From contig CACRXP010000016.1 of assembly GCA_902702965.1 (NCBI GenBank), positions 2,083,898-2,147,897 on the forward strand: 64,000 nt of DNA, in the 5' to 3' direction. The translations under genes and the position numbers were made by a program. Below are positions 24,401 to 30,882 of this stretch, piece by piece; position 1 is the first letter of the stretch, and the number at the start of each line of letters is the position of its first letter. The notes beneath the pieces were generated by a model. The model saw nothing but the letters and a program-made list of their open reading frames with translations. It was not told where the DNA came from and searched no databases. This DNA is from Spirometra erinaceieuropaei. Its lineage: Eukaryota; Platyhelminthes; Cestoda; Diphyllobothriidea; Diphyllobothriidae.

Positions 24401-27047
24401 TAGTGAGATGTGGGTATGCATTTCCTGCGCCAGCTCCTAGGTCATTAGTTATTTTTGGGGTAAAAATTGTTCAGTAATGCGTTTGCCGTTTCAAGCGGCA
24501 TCTATCTCTTATCACGTGCCCGCTATTATGCTTATTCGGTGAATCCTCTATTAATCTTGCTGCTCCTGCAAAGAGCACTCTAAAATGTGCAGAGTACTAT
24601 TTACTGTCCAGAGTAATTGAAACTCGCATGCGATTGCTCGGGTGCTTTCAATTTATTTTTTGGGGCGGATAATAGGCCGTTTATTGTTTACTCGCCGGCT
24701 TGTTGTGCACTGCTGTTCACGGTGTGTGAAAAATTGTCACCATTAAAATAGTCATTCCGTGTTTTGGCAGATTTGAACAACTCACTCGGCGCAATTGTGG
24801 TCGCAGGTTCGAATTCCACCGAGATCTGAGGTAGAGAGGAGGGATTCAGAAAAAAATGGGTTTCATTCATTGTGGACAAAAAATGAGTTTATTTATAGAA
24901 GGAAAGAGGCGAGTTCCAAGAAGTAGTCGCGAAGACGGCGACTCAAAAATCAAAAAGTTTTACACAAAAAGGAACGACTTTTATGGGGACAGCTCAAGTT
25001 TTGGCTTCTGTATTTCCGCCTCTTCACACGGAAGGTAGCGTGCCAGGAATGGCAATACTGAATTCTGATATGCCGATGTACGACAAGAGGTAAGTCGAAA
25101 GTCACGGCGCATGGGGCGGGAAGATTTCGCAGAGGCTAAATCAGAATGTTTCGAATGGGTTACGTCAACTTGTGGATTCGGGATTTATTGTTCAGGAAAT
25201 CCTGCTGGGCAGTCAGCTTCTGTGTCAGACTTGTTGGATTCCCCACGTGGCAGTAGGCTGTGTGTGTAATTTGACCACAATATGGTTTGGCTTACAACTC
25301 TCGATGGGGCCTCGCAGCTCGTGTGTTTAGAGCCTCGGCTGCACTCAAGCCTTTTCCTTTCTGTATTAAAATACTACTCACATAATTTAAGTAGCACTTG
25401 TTTAGTGTCCGCTTAAAACAACGATTAGTACTTGTTTAAACAAATTGGTTTCTGGAACTGCCGTGGTATTTGCGCAGTTTCAGCGTGTCAAGGGAAAACA
25501 AGGGACACATTATCATCCAAGCATTGATTAAAGAATTTCAGGAACGTCGCCTCTAAGGGAGATCATTCCACTGTTCCAATTCAGAGCGTAAATTCAGCCT
25601 GGACGTTTTCGTGCGTAGCTCCGTCGTATACCCAGAAGGGGATGTGGACGAAAGGTGCCACTAAAGGGTGTTCTTGAAGCGCAGTCCTTGTGAAAAAGGA
25701 TCAGATTCAGCACATTTGCTGCCTGTGTTACACAGAGGGAATAGATTATGACACTTAGGTCTTTCCAGACAAGGTCGATATCTCAGGCCCTTTACTAGCC
25801 CCGTTGCTCTTTCTCGAGACATATTTTTCCGTTTTGGGCCACGGCTGCAAAAGTCAAAATATGTAGTTTCTAGACTGTTACCCCTCGGGACATGTAACAC
25901 GCCACAAAGCAACAATAACAACAACTGAAGTTTTATTAATTTTTCTTAGGGGGATTATTTGCAGTTGGAAAAGAAGGTAGATTCAGCAGCGTTGATAATT
26001 GCTTCCAGGATAATGGTAATGGAAAGGAAAAATTTATTTGTACATCAGCAGGCTTGGGTTTACCATATGTCATGTCAACCGCTGCCGATACAAGCGCAAA
26101 TGCGAGTCGCAGAAAGCGGATGTGAAGAATTAGATGTGATCACTGGGACAAGAACTTTGTTTGCCTGGTATCTCGGATTCATGCTCGAACAGGGTCGGAA
26201 TTATCACGAGAGGTGATAATCGCGTGAGACGAGAGTTGCCTGAGTCATGGTTCATTGGTCCCCAGTCTATTAAGAGGTGCAATTACCTCCCCGCCTCCAT
26301 AGTCGGTGCTGAGATTTTACCCCGTTTCGAACGCCACTTTCAGTTAGCCCGATGGTCGAGTAATCACCACTCGCCAAAGTCCGACACGGATAGGGAAAGT
26401 GCAACGATTATGAGATTGAATGTCGGCTATCAAGCCACTATCGCGCGTCGGGAAAGCATTCTCGATGAAGGGGACTCAGAAACATCAAGGGAAGGAAATT
26501 CTCTAAAGGTGGCAAACCATCCCACAGGCTGGTTATTGTGTCACCCTGCCCTCATCCGTTAAGTTTGCTTGGTACACGGTAGCATGGCGACTGCATCCTA
26601 GGAGTACTGCAAACTCGTTTCTGGTGTTATCTCTGATGACGGTCTTGAGCATAAATCCGAAACGCCAGGCCAATGAAGCTTATGTTCCGGCACTCGTGTC
26701 TTCTTTCTCTCACCGTGAAATACGCCGCCTACTTCACGAGAAATGTGCTGAAAAGCTGCTGTGCTGCTTAGGAAGTTGTCTATGGTGTTCAGTGCTTTGA
26801 ATTTCGTATTCGACTGGATCTGTACTCAGGCAGTATTGGACTGCCTACTAGAACTCAAAAGGTCCTCTTGCAGCAAACTTGCCTTTACTTATCGCTATGA
26901 CTTTATTGGCTCGTACTTTTTGCAGGTCGAAAACTTGAACTCGAAGACCGCATGCCCATGCAGATCGAATACAATCGATATAAACAGCTTAAAGTGCGCC
27001 TCTCTGCTCTGGAACAGCTCATTGATTCAAAGTCTACCGGCGTCTGA
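3682..27047 (+). CDS. FAM13: FAM13-family protein, C-terminal part (partial gene, four exons)
   Basis: The exons are 3682-4312, 17604-18036, 21725-21870 and 26926-27047; splice phases 1, 2 and 1 fit at each join. They encode 443 residues ending in TGA. The first exon has the family block LALQKALLSFENAHGRP followed by PLYDRYR (residues 6-39 of the visible part). The last two exons carry the conserved charged C-terminal helices (RDMKRYLQKILKDFE, then EYNRYKQLKVRLSALEQLI), likely coiled coil. The middle is low-complexity and Ser/Pro/Gln-rich, as in vertebrate FAM13A/B. Vertebrate FAM13A has an N-terminal RhoGAP domain in its long isoform; none is in this window, so the 5' exons must lie upstream. 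Its molecular role is poorly known, with signalling and adaptor roles suggested. Introns of 13.3, 3.9 and 5.1 kb are full of mobile elements. Additional small exons in the first intron cannot be excluded. Confidence 0.85.
4313..6126. other. FAM13 intron sequence, mostly unrecognised
   Basis: No gene recognised. 5795-5935 resembles a reverse-oriented R3 piece (GTCTTGACACCGCGTCCTGG and a C-rich run on -). The rest is unique-looking intron. Confidence 0.5.
6127..7089. mobile_element. Foldback DNA element, subfamily A, complete (963 bp)
   Basis: It begins CGGTTTGTGACCGACCTCATG and ends GATCGGTCACTCACTG, with TA on both outer sides. It is more diverged than the other copies but has the same arm layout and no open reading frame. 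Confidence 0.75.
8641..9348. repeat. Direct repeat, copy 1 (about 708 bp)
   Basis: It shares a long collinear similarity with 10593-11287: AACTGTGCATGATGAA, CGTTGCAGTCTGTTAG, GAGACAACCATGTTGCGG and a 3' block ending CCGGACCAGGAAAGTACT. Subtracting the foldback element between the copies, the period is about 955 bp. No coding frame was recognised. Confidence 0.75.
9576..10570. mobile_element. Foldback DNA element, subfamily B, complete (995 bp)
   Basis: It begins CAGTAGAGATGCTAACTCATG and ends GCATATCTACTG, flanked by TA in an AT-dinucleotide tract. It splits two copies of a tandem duplication (8641-9348 and 10593-11287). The arms are about 370 bp. Confidence 0.8.
10593..11287. repeat. Direct repeat, copy 2 (about 695 bp)
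   Basis: Second member of the pair starting at 8641. Similarity stops abruptly at GAACAAGT, after which the two copies have unrelated sequence. Confidence 0.75.
11876..12110 (+). repeat. tRNA-derived SINE-like unit, copy 1
   Basis: The A-box-like TGTGGTTAGAGGC (11911-11923) and the B-box-like GAGTTCGAGCCCC (11949-11961) are correctly spaced for a Pol III promoter. The tRNA-like part has lost a proper cloverleaf. A downstream tail (GGTTGGGTATGACTGGCTGACGA) parallels that of the next unit. Confidence 0.6.
12150..12350 (+). repeat. tRNA-derived SINE-like unit, copy 2
   Basis: It has the A box TCAATGGTAGAGCG and the B box AGGTTCGAATCCC (12231-12243), preceded by GATCGTAACTGACAGGGCAACGG, which matches the 5' flank of copy 1. 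The segment between the boxes is too long for a tRNA gene. The two units lie head to tail. Confidence 0.6.
12381..12723. mobile_element. Small inverted-repeat element (MITE family 2), copy 2
   Basis: It begins CTCCCTAAACAGGACA and ends with the near-complement GTCCTGTTTTGGGGGG. The interior parallels 1712-2075. It abuts the second SINE-like unit. Confidence 0.6.
12724..14143. other. FAM13 intron sequence, nothing recognised
   Basis: An open frame of 162 codons at 12716-13204 has no recognisable domain and starts inside a repeat end. A short TG-rich run occurs near 13388. No support for a gene. Confidence 0.5.
14144..15024 (-). mobile_element. Penelope-like element fragments in head-to-head array
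   Basis: A copy of about 245 bp at 14780-15024 (-) and a copy of about 243 bp at 14144-14386 (+) are near-identical in opposite orientation. The - copy continues into a GIY-YIG endonuclease domain (14549-14779), and the + copy breaks off exactly before it. PLEs are known for such inverted partial copies. No reverse transcriptase part was recognised here. Confidence 0.7.
14549..14850 (-). pseudogene. GIY-YIG endonuclease domain of a Penelope-like element
   Basis: The - strand peptide contains CVYEFTCTCGCKYIGRTQR followed by LAAR, then SSITKHLLDTGHSVD, the C-x-C, YIG-R and H-L-x-x-T-G-H pattern of the PLE endonuclease. The frame is open upstream to HPRAKDALP. The C-terminal end stops early after DPKTSF. 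It is from a different PLE subfamily from the copies at 16.8 and 29.5 kb. Confidence 0.8.
15055..15375 (+). repeat. R3 interspersed repeat copy
   Basis: It begins at GTCGATTTCGAGTATGTCCA and contains a C-rich tract, a TCAAGAA-GATC-GGAGGC motif and CCGCACCTAGGCGTGCCATT. The same order of motifs recurs at 19490, 22845 and 54660. Non-coding and GC-rich; its class is not clear. Confidence 0.6.
15764..16052. mobile_element. Foldback element, subfamily A, right-arm fragment
   Basis: It matches the outer 290 bp of the right arm, ending GGTCACGCACTG and followed by TA. The left arm and centre are absent. Confidence 0.7.
16700..17420 (+). mobile_element. Penelope-like element, 3' part with endonuclease
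   Basis: An open frame at 16731-17243 ends in a GIY-YIG domain: GVVYRIPCQNCPCNYTGQTG, then SRIHEHKLAVRQGDALSQVA, and AGNKTGRALIETWAS. It matches the PLE endonuclease, which nicks DNA to prime reverse transcription. The stop at 17241 falls before the usual end of the domain, and the following text continues the family in another frame. The reverse transcriptase part is missing, so the copy is 5'-truncated. The 3' end carries a hammerhead-like fold. It lies in the first FAM13 intron. Confidence 0.85.
17340..17410 (+). ncRNA. Hammerhead-ribozyme-like motif in the PLE 3' end
   Basis: The core CTGACGA is at 17363-17369 and GAAA at 17389-17392. Helix II is GGACTC/GAGTCT (17371-17376 with 17383-17388). 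A minimal helix III, A-G with C-T, leads to the cleavage triplet ending at C17396. Helix I has CCT/AGG (17360-17362 with 17397-17399) and TTGTTC/GAACAA (17340-17345 with 17405-17410). One extra T separates the core from helix II. Hammerheads with very short helix III are known in PLEs. Confidence 0.65.
17604..18036 (+). CDS. FAM13: FAM13 middle exon (low-complexity)
   Basis: The exon begins after a strong pyrimidine tract and CAG (17601-17603) and ends at a perfect GTAAGT donor (18037). It is open for 143 codons in one frame. The peptide is Ser/Pro/Thr-rich and ends in LPKAILE-like sequence that joins in phase to the next exon. The assignment rests on the matching phase on both sides and on position; the peptide itself is not diagnostic. 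It begins about 180 bp past the 3' end of a PLE copy. Confidence 0.7.
18090..18420 (+). mobile_element. Penelope-like element fragment, endonuclease region
   Basis: The frame contains FCGQTGKSVSTRIHDHQLAV, then SQVAMHTLDAGHKLAWENTR and RKGRELLEPMHS-CINRHIDL, which match the middle and end of the PLE GIY-YIG domain. The N-terminal GIY half is gone. It lies in the second FAM13 intron, 50 bp after the exon. Confidence 0.75.
19490..21170 (+). repeat. R3 interspersed repeat copy split by a foldback element
   Basis: The left half (19490-19664) has CGATGTCCACCGTGTGCTTC, a C-rich tract and AGCCAAGAAGACTGG. The right half (20660-21170) continues with AGGCGT and ends in GCCACTCCACACAAACATAC, as in the copies at 22845 and 54660. 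Confidence 0.65.
19667..20659. mobile_element. Foldback DNA element, subfamily A, complete (993 bp), inside an R3 repeat
   Basis: It begins CAATGCGTGACCGATCTC and ends GATCGGTCACGCACTG, with TA on both outer sides. Joining the flanks across a single TA gives CGCACCTAGGCGT, which occurs intact in the R3 copies near 15270 and 54978, so the empty site is visible in this same window. Confidence 0.88.
21402..21449. repeat. (CT)n microsatellite
   Basis: About 48 bp of uninterrupted CT dinucleotides, 275 bp upstream of the penultimate FAM13 exon. Confidence 0.95.
21725..21870 (+). CDS. FAM13: FAM13 penultimate exon, conserved helical block
   Basis: The acceptor is TTCTTCCAG and the donor GTTCGC (weak but in phase). 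It encodes 48 codons including SIRDMKRYLQKILKDFEHDF, which matches the conserved FAM13 C-terminal helix in which an LxxMR-K-(I/L)R-(K)-DFE-F pattern precedes the final exon. The exon stands in repeat-poor sequence just after a (CT)n tract. Confidence 0.88.
22180..22420 (-). repeat. R3 interspersed repeat copy, reverse orientation
   Basis: Read on -, it contains the short C-rich tract, the GACCGTGTCAAAAAG and CCTAGGAGTGCATG words in the R3 order. It is diverged and partial. Confidence 0.5.
22845..23330 (+). repeat. R3 interspersed repeat copy, near full length
   Basis: It has ATTTCGACCATGTCCACCGT, CAGTGACTTGCGCGACAT, GTCATGACCAAGTCAAGAAA, CCCTAGGCGTGCCGCCACAC and the end block CAAGCCACGGCTTTTA followed by CTCACTGTGATAGCT. 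The open frame at 22790-23215 reflects the repeat and is not a gene. Confidence 0.65.
23607..24210. repeat. Tandem duplication with polypyrimidine core (about 300 bp x 2)
   Basis: Copy 1 (23607-23910) and copy 2 (23911-24210) each carry TTTTTGA-AGA before a CCTCTCTC-rich core and the block CTCCACAAA-CTGTCGAGGTC, ending GTGGTCGG-CAGACTGTACAC. Several open frames across it are artefacts of the pyrimidine bias. Confidence 0.75.
24211..26122. other. FAM13 intron sequence, nothing firm
   Basis: A B-box-like GCAGGTTCGAATTCC near 24805 suggests a decayed tRNA-derived piece. Otherwise no gene, no long repeat and no domain was recognised. Confidence 0.45.
26123..26707 (+). mobile_element. Deleted Penelope-like element with inverted ends
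   Basis: The left end GATCACTGGGACAAGAACTT and the inverted right end (ATGTTCCGGCACTCGTGTCTT read on +) match the ends of the PLE at 28.9 kb. Between them only the C-terminal tail of the endonuclease remains (RGDNRVRRELPESWFIGPQS, also present at 29.3 kb). The reverse transcriptase is gone. It sits in the last FAM13 intron, 218 bp before the terminal exon. Confidence 0.75.
26627..26690 (+). ncRNA. Degenerate hammerhead-like motif
   Basis: CTGATGA (26633-26639) and GAAA (26659-26662) are kept, but the triplet reads GCC instead of GTC and helix I pairs poorly. Probably inactive. Confidence 0.4.
26926..27047 (+). CDS. FAM13: FAM13 terminal exon
   Basis: The acceptor is TTTTTGCAG (26917-26925). 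The peptide RKLELEDRMPMQIEYNRYK and the following LKVRLSALEQLIDSK match the last helix of FAM13A/B (EYxxYKxIKAKLRLLEVLI), then the TGA stop. A deleted PLE copy ends only about 220 bp upstream. No clear AATAAA was found in the next few hundred bases. Confidence 0.88.
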
Positions 27048-28911
27048 CCTGTCTGCCTCCAACCGCACTCCTCGCCACGCGCGCGGACTCAACCTTCCCT
27101 GACCGAAGATGTCTTAGCAGGGGCTGTCATTGCTGACACGCTTCTTGACTCCTCCCGAAAAAAACTGCATAGCATCATTCGGGGCCTGTATTTGCAACCA
27201 CATGTATCTTTCAGCCCTTTTTGGCTTTGTACAGCTCAACCGACTTCTCCTTTGTAATGCGATTTCTTGATTACTTGACTGCCATCATCGCCCCTCGGCT
27301 GCGGCGTGAACTTGGTCATGCTGGGGTCACTGCCTCTTTCAGTTGAGCGCCTAGTCTCATTTGGTCTTTTGACCTGCGTCTACAGCTCTATTCTCTCATC
27401 TTTTATTAGTCCAGATTGGTTGACTTTTGAAACCTCTGATGCATTTATCTGTCTCACCGGTGATTGAACTTCGCCCTGATTAACGACTTCATGGTGGCAT
27501 GCATTTTATCCTCTGTCACGATCACCGGATTCTCGCAGTACTTCCCAGCGCGCTGACCAATCCAACGCTGTAAAGCGTCACGACACCCACTCCCATCCCA
27601 GCCGTCCTTGAGTACGGGGTTCTGTTCTCGCCGCCTACAGCTTCCCGCCCCCTCCCTCCTGTGGCCGCGTACCGCCTTCCCTCATTTTCTTGCAGTTTTG
27701 TTTTACTGATTTTGACTGAAGCTATGCACTTATTGGGCATCTTCCGCAGCATTAGTCGCCTCTCCGAGAGAGTCGCTGCAGTTTTATCCCCAGCTCCCCT
27801 TCGCTCTTCCCCCAATTGCTTTCACCAAGTAGGCAAATGAAAGGCACCTTGGCCGTAAATCTTAATTTCAAAATCAAATGAGATAGTTTTTCTTTGTCGC
27901 TGCTGCCTTTGTCATTTTACTGATAACTCTTTTATTTACTCCCAAAATAAGCGTGAATATTTTATGCCTACAGGTGTCTCATGGGTGCTTGTTTGTTTCG
28001 GGTACTTGAAGTCACGTGGAGCGTATGCGTACTCGACCAAAGCATCGGCCATGAAAAAGTGTATTAGGAACTGCAAGTCAAGTCTAACTGGAAAGTAACG
28101 CGTATTTATAATACCCTGCTGTGGTTCTCCTGCATTCGGCCCAATGCACTTCATGAAGAACATTCTAGACGAGTTGATCGATAAATCGAATACACGGATC
28201 GATCATGCTCGGGAGGGGCGGCCAGTGGAGAGGCGTCACGATTTTGCTGACAGTGCGGCGGAGAAAGCGCACGTAGCTTCCTGTGATTGGCTGGTTCTTT
28301 TTTTGGGAGTATAGGTACTCCCAACAGTTTCTAACTCCCCGGTGAGCGCACAGGAGCGTGACGGCACCATTGGTTCTGATTGCCTGAATCCGCTGGGCCT
28401 CCACAGTGGGCCGTTTTACATGGGCGCTAGACCAGAACGGTGAGCAGATTGACTCACGGCATGCGTTTTCAAGCTGGGCTGGGTTCGTGCAAGGCCTTGA
28501 TTTCCGGCATACATTTCTTTTCAAGCCTTGCAGGAGGACTTTCAAGCTGCCTTGGCCGCTGGGCCCAATCCCACCGCCACCTGACTGACAGACTCGGATA
28601 GTTAACTGGTGTTTGAGAGATGGAAGAGAGAGTACGAATGACATTAAGAACTTCCTTTTGCCAAGCCAGCCTGTTCTTCACTACTGGTGACCTGGAACCT
28701 ATCAAATTGTTACTAATTGCAGTTTAGATGGTTGCCAAATGACTAAATATACTAGTCCTTCTCAGGGCTGAGTGTGGGGCTGGAATTGCTCCTTGTTAGT
28801 GTGGCCCCTGTAACGCTTTCGCGTAAGTGATATCCGGGTCACACTTAAGGTAGCATTGTAAATCTGCAATGGCAGCCAGGTTGCGCGTGGCGCGCGTAGA
28901 CGGACTGCTTA
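27048..28911. other. Intergenic region after FAM13
   Basis: Presumed 3' UTR then non-coding sequence. The frame at 28165-28644 on - has no recognisable domain, and the region around 28540-28640 has the C-rich, CAGTTAACTATCC-type words also seen near 23290, so it is probably repeat-derived. Confidence 0.45.
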
Positions 28912-28944
28912 GCTTGAAGAAGGAGACACGATCGCTGGGACAAG

Positions 28945-28999
28945 AGCTTTATTAGCCTGACGTTTCGGATTCCTACTCGAACCCATCAGAGAAAAAAGC
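28945..28999 (-). ncRNA. Hammerhead-like motif in the left inverted end of the PLE
   Basis: Read on -: CTGATG, helix II GGTTC/GAATCC, GAAA then C-G-T-C, and helix I with GCTTT pairing to AAAGC. The conserved A after CTGATG seems lost, so it may be inactive, but it is a clear relative of the copy at 30748-30806. Confidence 0.5.
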
Positions 29000-29322
29000 A
29001 GATACGTGTGGTTTATGCACAAGGGGCTGCAGTATTTATAGGATGTAGTCGTCATTCTACCGCATACCTATGAATATTCGCGGCTCTCCCTTCATCAGGG
29101 ATCGTTGCACGTGGTGTGATGGCCGACACTCGCGTCGTTAATTGCTGCAATTTCACGCGCGTTGGATGTTGGTGTGGCGATTGCTCGACCAGCTGACGTG
29201 CTGACCCTGATGTTGGGAAAAGTGTTCACCTGTGCGCTCCCCGCGTGGCGAAGTCTCAGCACCCAGTATTGAATGGAAAGATCATTGCACTTGTTAATAG
29301 ACTGAGGACCAGTAAACCATGA

Positions 29323-30684
29323 CTAATGCAGCTCGCGGCTCACGCGGTTGTCACCTCTTGCGAGAATTTCGGCCTCGTCAAATTTGAATGTGTGGCCGGA
29401 ACCCGTCGAATGAGCCGCAACTTGAGAGCTGGCGTCATTTCTCCGCACCGCTGCAGCGTGTTCGGCCATTCCCGTTCTTAGCTGTCCTCCGGTTTCTCCG
29501 ATGTAGTTGCTTTGTCCGCAACTGCACCAGATCCGATAAAAGACTCCAGACGTTTCTTGCCGTGGTAGTGGGTCTTTTGGTTTCATTACCTGACGCCTGA
29601 TGGTTGCCTCCGGTCTGTTTGCAACTCCAACCCCAAGTGGTGCGAGAAGGCGGCCAACAGCTTCCAAAACGTTCTTGACAAACGGAGGCGCTCGCTAAAA
29701 TTTGGAGATGGTCGGTTTGGGCCTTCGTCCCTTTTGCGTATGCACCGGTCGACGAAGTTGCGCGGATAACCATTGGCTTTGAATACCCGTCGGAGGTATT
29801 GTAATTCGGCAATCTTGTCCTCCGGTTAATTGCAGTGCGTTTCGACACGCCGATAGAGCGTCCTTTCACGATTGCGTTTGTGGCTGATTGGGTGGTTGCT
29901 GTTGAAGTTCAGTACTTGCATCGTATTTGTCGCTTTCCTGAACAGTTTGGTCTTTAGTCCACCATAATCTTTGCAGCATTCGAGGACATCCAGGAAGGCC
30001 AGCTGGTTGTTCTCTTCCTCCTCCATCGTAAATTGAATGTCCGGGAAGACGGCGTTGAGATGCTCTTTGAATGTCAGCACCTGATCCCGTTCGATAACGA
30101 CGAAGATATCATCCACATACTAAGCCCATAGCTTCGGCTTGTGATGTTGAAAGACCAGCGACTCTAACCGTTGCAGGATCGCCTCGACAATTAATCCCGA
30201 AATCGGCGAACCCAGTGGTGTGCCCTTCACCTGTTCGTAGATTGTCCGTTTGAATGTGGAGTACGTCCTGAAACAGAGCTGAAGGACTTGGTCGCGTCCA
30301 AGCCGATTCTCTGTTTCAGCATATTTTCTTCGTTGTAGCAGCTCGATTGTCTGGAGCGCCAGGTCCTGGGGAATGGAAGTAAAAAGGGATGCAACATCTA
30401 AAGATACCATGACCTTCATTTGAATGGAGGCTTACCACTTTGAGTTTTAACAGGAATTGTGCTGACGAAGAGACCGTAGTGGCTGACTCAGTGGTCAGGG
30501 ACTTGAGACGCCGAAACAGCCACTTAGCCAGTCCGTACATTGAAGTCCCTTTGAGCGACACGATGTGTCGGAGAGGAGCGCAGTCTTTGTGCACCTTAGG
30601 GTGGCCATAGAATCGGGCCAAAGCCGTATCTTGGGGTTTTGCCATGCGTCTGTCGGTCGGTGTTATTACACCTGAGATCTCCAC
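29323..30684 (-). pseudogene. PLE reverse transcriptase plus GIY-YIG endonuclease, broken
   Basis: In order on -: ARFYGHPKVHK and PLRHIVS, a frame change near 30418, SLDVASLFTSIPQDLA, YEQVKGTPLGSPISGLIVEA, a TAG stop directly before the catalytic YVDD, then FTMEEEENNQLAFLDVL. A second frame change near 29830 leads to the endonuclease with GVFYRIWCSCGQSNYIGETG, SQVAAHSTGSGHTF and RGDNRVSREL. This is the canonical PLE order. The N-terminal third is missing, and the stops and frame changes mean it cannot be expressed whole. Confidence 0.88.
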
Positions 30685-30747
30685 GCGGTAGCATGGCTAC
30701 TGCATCCTGTAAATACTGCAGCCCCTTATGCATGAACCACCCTTATC

Positions 30748-30806
30748 AGCTTTTGTCTCTGATGATGGGTTCGAACAGGAATCCGAAACGTCAGGCTAAT
30801 AAAGCT
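30748..30806 (+). ncRNA. Hammerhead-ribozyme-like motif in the right inverted end of the PLE
   Basis: Core CTGATGA (30759-30765), helix II GGGTTC/GAATCC (30767-30772 with 30779-30784), GAAA (30785-30788), helix III C-G with A-T, and triplet GTC ending at 30792. Helix I has TCT/AGG next to the core and AGCTTT/AAAGCT (30748-30753 with 30801-30806) beyond an internal loop. It is antisense to the PLE coding strand. Confidence 0.65.
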
Positions 30807-30882
30807 CTTGTCCCAGCGATCGTGTCTCATTCTTCAACACTGCTCCCTGGGACTCGTCTCTTCGTTTCTATTGGACTGCTTA

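Larger units (their letters stand above)
28912..30872 (-). mobile_element. Penelope-like element with inverted ends and 10-bp target duplication
   Basis: The ends 28913-29045 and 30703-30838 are inverted copies of each other (about 135 bp). GGACTGCTTA lies outside both sides (28902-28911 and 30873-30882). The interior on - encodes a 5'-truncated PLE reverse transcriptase followed by a GIY-YIG endonuclease. The element lies between FAM13 and QDPR. Confidence 0.88.

Noticed and set aside
28165..28644. 159-codon frame on -
   Set aside because: Low-complexity and partly repeat-derived; no known motif.
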